A stretch of 64,000 nt of DNA from Anaeramoeba flamelloides (Eukaryota > Metamonada > Anaeramoebidae). The translations under genes and the position numbers were made by a program. Positions 33,501 to 41,957 of the stretch are shown one piece after another. The stretch covers positions 10,292,001 to 10,356,000 of the forward strand of contig JANTQA010000032.1 in the NCBI GenBank assembly GCA_027625915.1, given 5' to 3'. Under the pieces are notes generated by a model. The model had not been told where the DNA came from. It saw only the letters and a program-made list of their open reading frames with translations, and did no database searches. Position 1 is the stretch's first letter, and the number at the start of each line of letters is the position of its first letter.

Positions 33501-36287
33501 AAAATTAGTTGGTAGTAGCAATGAACCTTTTGATCGATCAATAATCCTAATAGAATTTAAACAAATTTACTAATGTATTTTTTTGTTTTGCTCTCTCCAA
33601 AATTATTAACACACCCATGATTTATTTGTATTGATAATTATTTATTTTTTGTTTTGTGAGTGTTGTACTTTACATATAAGTGTTAACATTTCAATTAGCA
33701 AATGGTTCCAATTTGGTAAATCTTCTTGAACAGATTAAATAAGATTTTTTTTCACAAATTGAATTTTGGTGTGTTAAAATTTTGAATTGGGGTTTAGAAA
33801 TATGTTTAATATTGAAAATAAACGGGGGTTTCAAATCCAAGTAATTGGCATAAAAATTTATCAATCTCTATTAAATTTAGGTAAAAATATTTAATATAGA
33901 TTAGTCCCTTAATGAGAAAAAAATTGGACACAAAATCCAAAATCAAATAATAATTTCTCTTATAAAAATGTAAACGAAATTGTTTTTTATAGCTTTTTAG
34001 ATTTTTATTTTTGTTTATAGATACTGTAAGTACCAATTTTAAAACCTTTATAAAATAGAAAAAGTTCGGTTGTCTATTTAATAATAATCATACAATGAAA
34101 GAAGATTCAAGAATAAAGTAATTGAGAAGATATAAGCTATTTCCAAAAAAGTGTGGCAAATTTATTCAATAATATATCTATTAAACCCAATTGTCATAAA
34201 ACTATTTAAATATACAAAATCATTAACAGTCATTTTATTAGTTCTTGATAATAATTCAATTTGTTTGTTAGTATGTTATTGCATCAATAAAATATATTAA
34301 ATTTTCTGATCTCGATATCCATATGATATTTTTTTTTTGGGGAGGGGGATTTGGAGATTATTATTTTCTTTTTGATTAAAAAAAACATTTTCATAAATTC
34401 TTTAATCTCCACAAATTTTCCAATAGAATGAAAAACATATAACTGTATTTTATTGTTTAGAAAATTGTTTTTATCCTTGCTATATTGCCCGTTTTTTATT
34501 GAAATTATCCGTTCATTGTTTTTTCCAAAAAAAGTGTTAATTTTTTTTTCTTTATTTTTTCAAAATATTTCAATGAAAATATTTTGAAATATTATCATAA
34601 GCATTGATTCAATGAGTATTAATATTAAACTAAATTTGATATTATCAATTAACAAATATCTTCACTAACAAAGATGATTTTTTATGAAATGTCAAAAAAA
34701 ATGCACCACTTTTTTGAAAATACTTTAATATTAAAAAAAATTGCCAAAAAGAAATTTGGGAAAAAAAATTAAAGAAAGGTATATAATTAAAAATTTTATC
34801 TTATTATAAAATTATCAGAAAAATTAATAAAATATTGAATCTATTGAAGATCAGAAAAATTGATCATTTATTTTATTCACAAATATTTATTAAATTTTTT
34901 GAAATTTAAAATATTAGGCAATATTCTTTTTCAAAATATTAAGATTATAAACAGCGAACTGTTTAGTTTAAAATCGGTTATTTGATAATATCTATTTTTT
35001 TTTTTTTTTTATTAGAAATATTAATTTGAATGAATTTGATTTGTTTGAAAATATTTTACAAAAGTAAGAAATTAATAATAAAGTCTATTGATGCATTTAA
35101 TCATTGGGTTATTAATATGTCACTGAAAAAAAAATTAAGATTGGGTTATTAATTATTGATTAAAAATAATCAAATTAAAAAGTATTTAAGTTATAAGTTG
35201 AATTTTTCAGGTTTTAATAGGTATTTTGGGTGAATTTTTTTAATTTAATGGGTTGATTATTTTTTTTTTGTGTTTTTTTTTTGATCAACAAAATGAAAAA
35301 ATTGATTTGAACTGTTCTTTGAATAAATAAATTATATTATTTTCAAGTTTTAAAATAATTATTGTAGAATTTATTTTGAAATTAAGTAGATTTTTTATAC
35401 TGGGCAATTTTAAAACTATTTGGTTTTATTTTTAAATTCTATTTTTGTAGAATTACTTTACAAACGACAAGATTTCTATCTTCTTTCAACGAAAATAATT
35501 TTTTTTGAAATAAATTTAGAAATATGTTGGATTTTGAACTTTTCAAAAATGAGAAAATTAAATCAAATTTTTAAAAATAATAATTCATTTCTGAAAGAAG
35601 CATTAAAAGTAAGTCTGTTCTTGTACTCATCAGATTTTTACTTCATTTTTCCAATTTCGATATGTGGTTAAAATGTTTTTGAAATTGCTTATTGGATTTA
35701 CTCGAAGATTTTTTTTCGTTTACGAGTCCCTTAAACGAAAAACCATAACAAAATAATTAAAAAAAACAAGAATGAAAAAAAAAATATTGTTACGGGTTAT
35801 CGATCCTTTTGTCAAAGTAAATCAACTGATAATAGATTTTGTTCTTGAAAAGCTTCTTATGAAAATATTGGGTGAGTATTAAACGCCAATAAAATCCAAT
35901 ACAATCCTCAATGAAGAGCTCAATAGTTTTGATGAAAGTGATGGATACGAATAATAAGAAAGCTTGAATGACAAGATTCTCAAACTCGCCTTTGTTTTTT
36001 GATAACAAATACAAATAGAATTTCGATGGGATTTTGCCTATGTAATACCCAACATATTGATCAAGAAGCGAAATAGCCAATAAAGAGATCAATAAAAAGC
36101 AATTTATTTTGAGTTTCAATTTTGTATCATTAAAAATAATTTTGTACAGACCATAGGTTTGCTTGATTACTTTCAAGTTAAAACCAAATTTTTTAGGCTT
36201 GTAAAAGTCCTTTTCTTGTTCAGATTGTTTGCTTGGTTTTGGTGGTATTAATTGGGTTTGTTCATTTGAAATTTGATTGTTGTTCAT
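22587..36287 (-). CDS. ABC half-transporter, subfamily D (ABCD4-like)
   Basis: Exons 36287-35794, 30234-29846 and 23854-22587 join in phase to 716 residues. The first junction restores IDNPDQRIGQD, the conserved ABCD motif, and the second gives PLNFNSNLFSYL. Residues about 50-330 form the membrane domain; NIEQINFFRG (255-264) is the EAA-like loop and EGDFR precedes it. An acidic insert (GSDGDGDGDGNDGEDE) lies near 399. The ATPase domain has Walker A GSSGTGKT (518-525), Q-loop LCQQP, signature LSPGEKQ (636-642), Walker B AILDEST and H-loop His690, all intact. LSPGE instead of LSGGQ is typical of subfamily D. Human ABCD4 is about 606 residues and acts in lysosomal cobalamin export; ABCD1-3 carry acyl-CoA into peroxisomes. 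Location and substrate here are inference; it should dimerise. Introns are 5.56 and 5.99 kb and repeat-filled. Confidence 0.93.
24294..24345 (+). repeat. (AAT)n/(AT)n microsatellite
   Basis: Simple repeat in the second ABC intron: AAT units followed by uninterrupted AT units. A tract of about 28 A lies nearby at 24574-24601. Confidence 0.9.
24500..25738 (+). mobile_element. decayed LINE (non-LTR) reverse transcriptase, antisense in ABC intron
   Basis: Plus-strand frames show reverse transcriptase blocks in order. First comes IIFIHKKGDEGLALN with QPIFINQSLPRLF near 24610-24700, matching the KKGD..N.RPI block. Next is GLGIVQGDPLSPILFTLIP at about 24990-25050, the GxxQGDPLSP motif. Then comes QIFADDLILI at about 25090-25115 with the catalytic Asp pair. 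A later block, SQLIYGLVIYN, resembles the post-RT region of LINEs. Several stops and frame changes show it is inactive. No endonuclease domain or poly-A tail was found. It lies opposite to the ABC gene. Confidence 0.8.
25745..26168. repeat. palindromic module array, family K, copy 4 (inside LINE)
   Basis: It opens with TATCGTTAGGTTTTCTTGAG, then TTTCTGTTTATTTCAAAAAT and TTTAGAAAATCAATAGATTT, which are shared with copy 1 at 6.5 kb nearly base for base. Two hairpin units follow (CCAGAATTCAAAAGAATTGA and its complement), separated by AGGCACTCTACGGCACTTGA and CGACACTTTTCGTTAG. LINE coding sequence resumes after it. Confidence 0.75.
26170..26345 (+). mobile_element. LINE fragment continuing after the K insertion
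   Basis: An open frame reads IYEINRKIWIFDYDKNNKKI and then SFILSLASYNTNFDPLTNFF. Composition fits the LINE upstream, so it is best read as the same element resumed beyond the inserted palindromes. Family assignment is by position, not by a motif. Confidence 0.4.
26346..26510. repeat. family K module, copy 5
   Basis: It contains GACAAGTGTCGTAGAGTGTC (reverse complement of the GACACTCTACGACACTTG units). A hairpin unit with TTCAAAAGAAAAGAGAAAAA and ACGGCACACAGGAGAAAAGT follows. It directly abuts element D. Confidence 0.55.
26530..27222. mobile_element. TIR element D with nested family C copy
   Basis: Left end CAGTCAAAGGGGCCCAACG and right end CTGGGCCCCTTTGACTG are inverted repeats of about 18 bp, GC-rich against an AT-rich background. 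The interior is non-coding. The element contains the family C copy at 26746-26912. CAGT termini recall Tc1/mariner-type or related DNA transposons, but the target duplication is unclear. Confidence 0.65.
26746..26912. repeat. foldback element, family C, nested in D
   Basis: Left arm TACTGGTATTTGAATAATAA then TTTTTCACTTCATTTTCCAT is complementary to the right arm GAAAATGAAGTGAAAATTTT then ATTAAACAAATATCA. It is closest to the copy at 54377-54569. Confidence 0.65.
27529..27564 (+). repeat. (CA)n(TA)n microsatellite
   Basis: About 12 CA units run directly into TA units, in the second ABC intron just before a family A element. Confidence 0.9.
27572..28165 (+). mobile_element. non-autonomous TIR element, family A, in ABC intron
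   Basis: Ends are TTTTTCAAAAATTGTGACTC and GTGAATCAAAATTTTTGAAA, inverted repeats of about 20 bp. The same terminal string recurs inside in reverse (AAAGTGAGTCACAATTTTTG), so the element looks like a composite of two foldbacks. Copies lie at 4.6, 10.1 and 56.2 kb, with a fragment near 48.1 kb. Confidence 0.7.
28690..29360 (+). repeat. dispersed repeat, family H, copy 2
   Basis: It aligns with 32098-32715 from AAAATTCAAATAACAAAAAA through AAGTGCCAAAGATCGACACT, AATTGGAAATTAAGTGCCAA and CTTTGGCGTTTTTTTCTAAA to GCTGATAAAAATTGCTTAAA. It is non-coding with a central hairpin around the two CTTTGG/CCAAAG blocks. Confidence 0.65.
30450..30512 (+). repeat. GC-rich block, family Q, copy 1
   Basis: CCAAGGGGTGGCCCGGGACC followed by AAAAAGAG..TAGCCCTTCTTTTGG stands out in AT-rich DNA. 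A related block is at 57948-58005 (CCAGGGGCGGGATAAACC then GGCCCAACCTTCTTCC). CAGGGGCGG-type starts are seen at ends of some hAT-like DNA transposons, so it may be a transposon terminus; the other end was not found. Confidence 0.35.
30526..32090. mobile_element. 1.57-kb TIR element M in ABC intron 1
   Basis: The left terminus TTCTAAAATCTTCTAAATCT then TATTGAAGAAAACAAGAGGC is the reverse complement of the right terminus 32000-32088. The match runs about 75 bp nearly perfectly and fades beyond TTTTGG..TTTAAAAACTTT. The interior has no transposase-like frame. A degenerate family C copy is nested near 30990-31165. Confidence 0.7.
30990..31165. repeat. degenerate family C element nested in M
   Basis: Left arm with CTCACTCCATTTTCAATTTC and right arm with ATATGGAAAAGGAAGTCAAA then TTTTCACAATTTTATTTTCA match family C layout. 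Ends are uncertain. Confidence 0.4.
32098..32715 (+). repeat. dispersed repeat, family H, copy 3
   Basis: Same order of blocks as 28690-29360, including GTCACCGAGATCTCAAAAAG, TGGAAATTGAGTGTCGCTCT, TTGGCGCTTTTTTCTAAAAA and GGAGATCGATCGTACATCAT. It directly abuts element M on its left. Confidence 0.65.
33310..33620 (+). repeat. dispersed repeat, family I, copy 1
   Basis: Aligns with 49370-49650: TCAAAATTGGAAATAA, then TTTTCATTTTTTTGAATTAC and GTAACTTGTTTCG, and finally TTTACTAATGTATTTTTTTG. Non-coding, ends unclear. Confidence 0.5.
34137..34745 (+). mobile_element. TIR element, family F, copy 1
   Basis: Left end TTTCCAAAAAAGTGTGGCAA, right end GCACCACTTTTTTGAAAAT. It aligns with 38652-39640 over AAACCCAATTGTCATAAAAC, TTTGTTTGTTAGTAT and TTTCAATGAAAATATTTTGA regions. 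A G-rich patch (GGGGAGGGGGATTTGGAG) is unique to this copy. Confidence 0.6.
34795..35415 (+). repeat. dispersed repeat, family G, copy 1
   Basis: Homologous to 58440-59040 in the same orientation. Shared blocks include ATTGAAGATCA, AAATTTATTAAATTT..TTGAAATTT, GGGTTATTAATTATTGA and TCAACAAAATGAAAAAATTG. It is followed in both places by the exon-like block X. Confidence 0.6.
35446..35615 (+). other. exon-like block X, copy 1
   Basis: Between an AG (TATTTTTGTAG) and a GTAAGT donor an open frame reads LLYKRQDFYLLSTKIIFFEI and on to NNNSFLKEALK. The same block with the same AG and AAAA|GTAAGT borders occurs at 59135-59520. It therefore resembles a captured or duplicated internal exon. A distant likeness to an RGS-type helix is only an impression. 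Confidence 0.3.
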
Positions 36288-37277
36288 TCAAAAAAGAAAG
36301 AATACTTTGATCTTGGGAATCCCTTTTTGTTGAAAGACAGTTTGTGAGAAATAGTTACTTTTTGGTTCGAGTTAACTTGTTTTGTTTAAAAATAATTAAT
36401 GAATTCTTTTGTAAAAATAAGATAGGAAAAATGAAAAAAAGAGTGGTTAATTGAAAAAACTCATCTCTTTCACTTTTTGTAAGGTGAATTGTTGTTTTTC
36501 TTAAATTTCAAGAAAGGAAACTTATTCTTCTTGTTTTCAATTAGACCTTAAAAGTTTACTCATAAATTTTAGCTTGCTTTTTCAAAAAAATTAGGAAATA
36601 AAGAATCTAAAATAAAATAAAGCTTTTTTTAAATATAAGGACATACTTTCAAAATAAATTCTTGTTACACCATAATTAATTGATTTAAATCTTGGTAGAT
36701 TAGCGTATCCTTTTGGTTAAGGTCTGTAAGATCCATTAGACATAATTCACAATAAAATGTTTTTCAACAATATGGAGTTTTTGGGGTTATATTTTTTACT
36801 TCTATGGTATTACTGATTTTTTTTTAATCTTGAATAAATTTGATTTTGTTTGTTGAATTAATGTTTTCGATTTGGTATATCATTTTTTTTTTTTTAATGT
36901 TTGGGCTTTTATTATTTGGATACCTTCAAGTTTCGAATAAAGAAAATGTATACAATAATCAAAATTATGCATTACAAATGATCATAATCTCTATTTCATA
37001 AAATAAATTTTGTCATTGTTTTTCTTCTTATTTTAATATAACATCCAGGTTACTATACAGTAGTATACCTAAGTTCAAATCCATTTTGAAGGTAAGTTCC
37101 AAAATGATTTAAGGAAATTTTAAATTAGAAATAAATTAGTTGAAAATTTATCATAATTTTTTTAAGCTTTTTTGAAATTTTTTGTTTTGATAAATATTTT
37201 TACAAATATTTAATTCTATTTTTTGAGAGAAATTTGTTAATGTGATCCTTGATTTTTTGAATTTTTTTTTTTTAATA
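36288..37277. other. 5' flank of the ABC gene
   Basis: AT-rich stretch upstream of the ABC start codon on its strand. No further exon, TATA-like element or repeat partner could be supported; short C/T tracts near 36430-36540 are unremarkable. Confidence 0.4.
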
Positions 37278-37474
37278 CAGTAAGTTCCACTTTTAAGGCA
37301 CAAACTTTCAACGAAATTTAAAGCACAAAAAAAATCTCAAATTAAAGCACAAAATTGAAATTCTAGTAAAATAAATTGTAAAAATAAAAATTACAAATTT
37401 TGTGCCTTAATTTGAGATTTTTTTGTACTTTAAATTTGGTTTAAAAGTTTGTGCCTTAAAAGTGGAACTGACTG
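37278..37474. mobile_element. Tc1/mariner-like MITE, family B, copy 1
   Basis: A near-perfect palindrome of 197 bp with ends CAGTAAGTTCCACTTTTAAG and AAAGTGGAACTGACTG, flanked on both sides by TA. The two arms of about 85 bp carry GGCACAAACTTTCAACGAAA and ATCTCAAATTAAAGCAC and surround a short AT spacer. It is non-coding. Confidence 0.85.
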
Positions 37475-38651
37475 TAATATAAACTTTAAGAAATCTATAC
37501 CACATTTAATTTAGTTTATTGTTGGTTTCTTTTATCGTTTAATATATATGTATTCTATAATAACAAAAAAAAAAACACTCCTTTTGATTTGGAAACACAT
37601 ATTAAACTTTTCTACCTACATAATTTTGACAACAGTATATTTTTTTAAAAAAAGAAAAAAGGGTTCAAATATCAAATTTTAAAGGCATAAGGTCTCTTTT
37701 CCCATATGGAAAGATGATGAATAATATGAACTTGCTTCACGATATAAGAATAGATAAATAAATAAGAGAAAATTTTCTCAAAAATTCAAGTAATTATTTA
37801 GTTTTTACATTTTTTTTCTTTTTAAAGCTTTTTTTTGGTTTTTGCTCAAATTTTTTATATTTAGATTTGTATGAATTGGTTTTCTTTAATTTGTAAATAC
37901 ACAAAGTTATGAAAAGGAGATTATTTTTTTACTTTTAGAAGGAATTAGAAAAGAAAAAGGAAAAAAATCATTATTATCCAACAATTAAAATATATTTGAC
38001 CTTTTTTCAGAATCAGAAAAATCAACTAGTGTGATTTTTACAAGAATTTTATATTATTTTAAATATTTTTAAGATAATTTTTCTCAATTTTATCAAATAT
38101 TTGATATATTTATACCATCAATTTGGATACTAGAATTGTGAAATAAAAAACAAAAAAAACAAATAATTATCATTTTTTAGCCCATCTTATGGTATATTTT
38201 TTTTACAACTTCCAAACAATGCCAAGTATACTGTTTCTAAATAATATAATGTATTTTTATATCTAAAAGGGGCCATTACAACTTGGATAATATAAAATAA
38301 ATAATTTGATGGAAATCTGGAAACTTTAGACAAGAAAAAAACTTTTTTGTTATTTACTTTGAGAACTTATATTTAAATGTCAGAAATTATCTCTAAATAA
38401 TTAAATTCTTCTTTTTTTGAAAAAAAAAAAATCAAGTAGAATTAGTTAATTTTTATTTTTAATTTGTGAAATTTTATTTTTCGAATTTCTGTAAAGAAAA
38501 GTATGATCGATTCATAGGAATTTGGAAATAAGATGATTACTATTCTCAACCGCTTTACAATTGATAATTATATCCATAATTTTTGGGTATATTTTTTACA
38601 TTTTATGAGACACCCGGATTTTCAAATTTTATTCAAATATACTAATAAGCG

Positions 38652-39640
38652 AAGTTCTTTCAAAAAGTGGGTAAATGTATTGTAAAATATCTTTATTAAA
38701 CCCAATCTTCATAAAACTATTTTTATAGAAATTCCTTTTAAAAATCATTGGTCCATTATTGATATAAAATTTTGGAAATTCATATTTTTATAAATTGAAG
38801 TTATACAGTCAGTTCCACTTTTAAGGCAAAAACTGTAACGAAATTTTAAGCACAATAAAAATCTCAAATTAAGGCACAAAATTCAGATTCTAGTAAAATA
38901 ATCTGTAAAAAAAGAAATTCCAAATTTTGTGCCTTAATTTGATATTTTTTTGTATCTTAAATTTTGTTGAAAGTTTGTGTTCTAAAAGTGGAACTGACTG
39001 TATATAATAATATAAAAATTACTATTTCAATATTTATTTCGATACACTAGAAATATTTGTTACACATCTCAAAATAAAATAAATAAAAAAGTAAAAAAAA
39101 AATTTGGGTCATTTATTATGAAATTTTTTTAACAAAACCATTTAAAGTCATCTTTTGGTCATTGATAATAATTTCATTTGTTTGTTAGTATTCTATAACA
39201 TAAATAAAATTTATTAAATTTTCTACTTACGACTTCATCTGATATAGTTTATAGAGGATAAATATCAATTTATTGTTTTCTTTTTGTGGGAAAAAAGTAT
39301 TTTCATAACTTCTTTAACCTCAGCAAATATTCAAATAGAATCCAAAACATATAAATGTTTTGTTGTGTAATATATCGTTTTCTTTCCATATTTCGATTTT
39401 AATTATTGAAATTGTTCGGTACATTGTTTTTTCCCTAAAATCTACTATTTTTTTTTTTTTTTCATTTTTTAGAAATATTTCAACAAACATATTTCGAAAT
39501 ATATATACCTTAACTATTGGTTCAATTAGTATTAATATTTAACTTAATTTGGTATCACCAATTCAAGAATAAATCCACTGGCAAAAATGATTCTTTTATG
39601 TAATCCCAAAAAGGCATCACCCACTTTTTTGGATAAACAT
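38652..39640 (+). mobile_element. TIR element, family F, copy 2, with nested MITE
   Basis: Ends TTTCAAAAAGTGGGTAAATG and TCACCCACTTTTTTGGATAA are inverted repeats. It is longer than copy 1 because of about 400 bp of family sequence, also present in reverse at 59600-59835, and the family B MITE at 38806-39000. It has no transposase ORF. Confidence 0.6.
38806..39000. mobile_element. MITE, family B, copy 2 (nested in F)
   Basis: CAGTCAGTTCCACTTTTAAG at the left and AAAGTGGAACTGACTG at the right, flanked by TA dinucleotides. 195 bp, almost wholly palindromic. Confidence 0.85.
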
Positions 39641-40104
39641 TAGATATATATTCTTATTTAAAAGAATTTGTGAAAAGTGTGATATATTTTTCTTGATAGT
39701 GTGATGTATATTGCCCATAAAAAAATATCCTTCTCTTTTCCATAACACTGAGTTAAATTACAGATTATTTTTCGTTGAAGTGGTGAGGAAATTTAAGGAA
39801 AAAAAAGTTAAAAAAATAGACAATATAAATATCCCAAGAAATTTAGTCATTTTTAGTCATTTTTTTTACTTAACTTTCAAAAAACAATAACTGGGAAATT
39901 GTATAGGGATAAAAAATTGTTTAAACGGGCCGAAAAAACTATTCCAAAAAAAAAAAAAAATAGCCAAAATGACAAAAAAATCTTTTCATTTATAGAAAAA
40001 AAAAGTACAATTATTTTAAAAAATCATTTTTTTTTTTATTATCATTTTTTTTATTATAATTTTTTAGGAATTAATTTCTCTAATTAAGCATTAAATTTTT
40101 TGTA

Positions 40105-40330
40105 ATTTTGGAAATAAAAAGAAATTTTGGTAAAATTTCCTTTTATTTCACAATTGAAAAAAAACCTTTGTTATCTTTTCCAGGATTTAAAAGAATTGAG
40201 TAAAAATCTTTGACTTTTATTCAATTCTTTTGAATTCTGGAAAATCTAGGCACTTGACTGCACTCTATCACACTTGCTAGCACTTGACAACATTTTCCCA
40301 ATTCCAAAATTTTATTTCGAAATTGAATTG
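40105..40330. repeat. palindromic module array, family K, copy 6
   Basis: The hairpin unit TTTAAAAGAATTGAGTAAAA pairs with TTTATTCAATTCTTTTGAAT. It is followed by tandem 10-11-bp units AGGCACTTGACTGCACTCTA and CACACTTGCTAGCACTTGAC, the clearest example of the short-unit part of family K. Confidence 0.65.
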
Positions 40331-41957
40331 AAAGACAAAATTGCTCTATTACCCACTAGTGATAATAAATTTGTTTCATTTTTTGAGATAATTATCAAAG
40401 AAAATAATCATTTAGAACACTGAAATATTACTTGGTACTTTTTTAATTTAGTTTTTTTTTTTTTTTGAGATGGATAGATTTTCGATTGGAGATCAAGAAG
40501 TCAATTAGGTTTTCCTGGACAATTAGGATTTTTTTCATTTAGTTTAGAATTGTAAAATTTGTTAATAACAGCACAAATAATTAGAAAATAAGAAATCAAC
40601 TTGCTTACAATTTTTCAAGGTTTTGTTTACATTCTTCCTGATCTTTTATAAATGAACTTTTAATATGGAATGTTATTTATTTATGGCACCACTCAATCTA
40701 CCAAACTTTCTAATTCCCACTCTAGTTGCAAATTGTATATATGTGGTGCTCTAAATTAGTAATATATAAGTTTTGGTTTACTGTCTTTTACCAATTTAGA
40801 AATGATATTTTTTCTTTCAAGTTCCCAAAAATATAATAGTCATTATTTGTTGCTAAAACCCAAGGTATTGTAAAAAAAAAATGAATCATAGATGAAAATC
40901 TCAACTAATAGGTTTTTCAAACTGTTATTTTCAAATTTATAAAAATAAATTTTATGAAAAAGTTTAAAAAAAGGGATATAAAATTTATAAAACTCAAGAT
41001 TATCATGATCAAATGATCTTGTGAAGACCTTTGTTTTTTTTCGACTACTTGTACAATCCTTGGATAATATATTTGATAACAAGAAATAAAAAATTTTTCA
41101 ATCTTAATTGGAAAATGACAGTCTTGCAAAAAACTGTTTTTAGAATATGGAAAGGAAATTTTAACAATCTTATTTATTTCTTACGATTCAATATAATTTG
41201 AAGGTGACTGTTTTTCAATCTTTTTTGAATTTAATTTAAAAAATCTCCATTTGAAATTAAGAAATAATTAAAAAATCATTTTTGTAAAAGAAAAAAAAAA
41301 TTTTTTTTCAAAGTTCGAAATAAATAGGAATCAAAAACTCATTAAAACAATATTAACAACCAATAAAATCAAGTTGTCTTTGAAAATAATATTTACACCT
41401 TAGATCCTTTTTTCAAAACCAAATTGCAAATTTTTCACCATTCCAAATCATACATTTCAATTATAAAATTTAACTGTATCTGAATCATTTCAAATAATTT
41501 CAACTCACAAACACTTTACTCCATTTTCACTAATTTACGATAAAACAATTTAAATAGATGTAGGTCTTATATTAAAAAAAATCTATTTTTCAATTTGTTT
41601 AGATTTTTCCGAGTATTTGGAATTGTTTTTTGCATAAAATTAAGAAAAATCTCAAAATTTGTAATCTTGTGAGTTCGATTAAAGGGGATTCTTTTCAAGA
41701 GTTGACATGATTTTGTTTTTTATCTTACCTCCTGGTTGAACACAAAAGATGAATAGCACATAAAAAGATCTGTCAAAATCAAAAATTTCCCTTTTTCTGC
41801 AAGTTTTTTGGGATTTAAATAAATACTCAACTTAATTTCAAGAAACAAACTTTAACGGTATTACAAGACGTAAAAATAATTTGACAGCCTTTAGAAATTT
41901 GATTGAATAAAAAGATCATTATTTTACAAACCTTTTTTTTCACACAAACAAAAATAA
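40331..41957. other. 5' flank of the OsmC-type gene
   Basis: AT-rich. Minus-strand ORFs at 40843-41129 overlap each other and show no motif. No promoter element could be named. Confidence 0.4.

Noticed and set aside
36690-36740. CCTTTTGGTTAAGG segment resembling the 5' stem of U2 snRNA, and GATTAGC resembling U6
   Set aside because: Branch-site-pairing GUAGUA, the ACAGAGA box and Sm site are absent; chance similarity.
40105-40330. Tandem short units suspected of being a CRISPR-like or telomeric array
   Set aside because: Units of 10-11 bp with no unique spacers; same units occur in other dispersed K loci; eukaryotic context.
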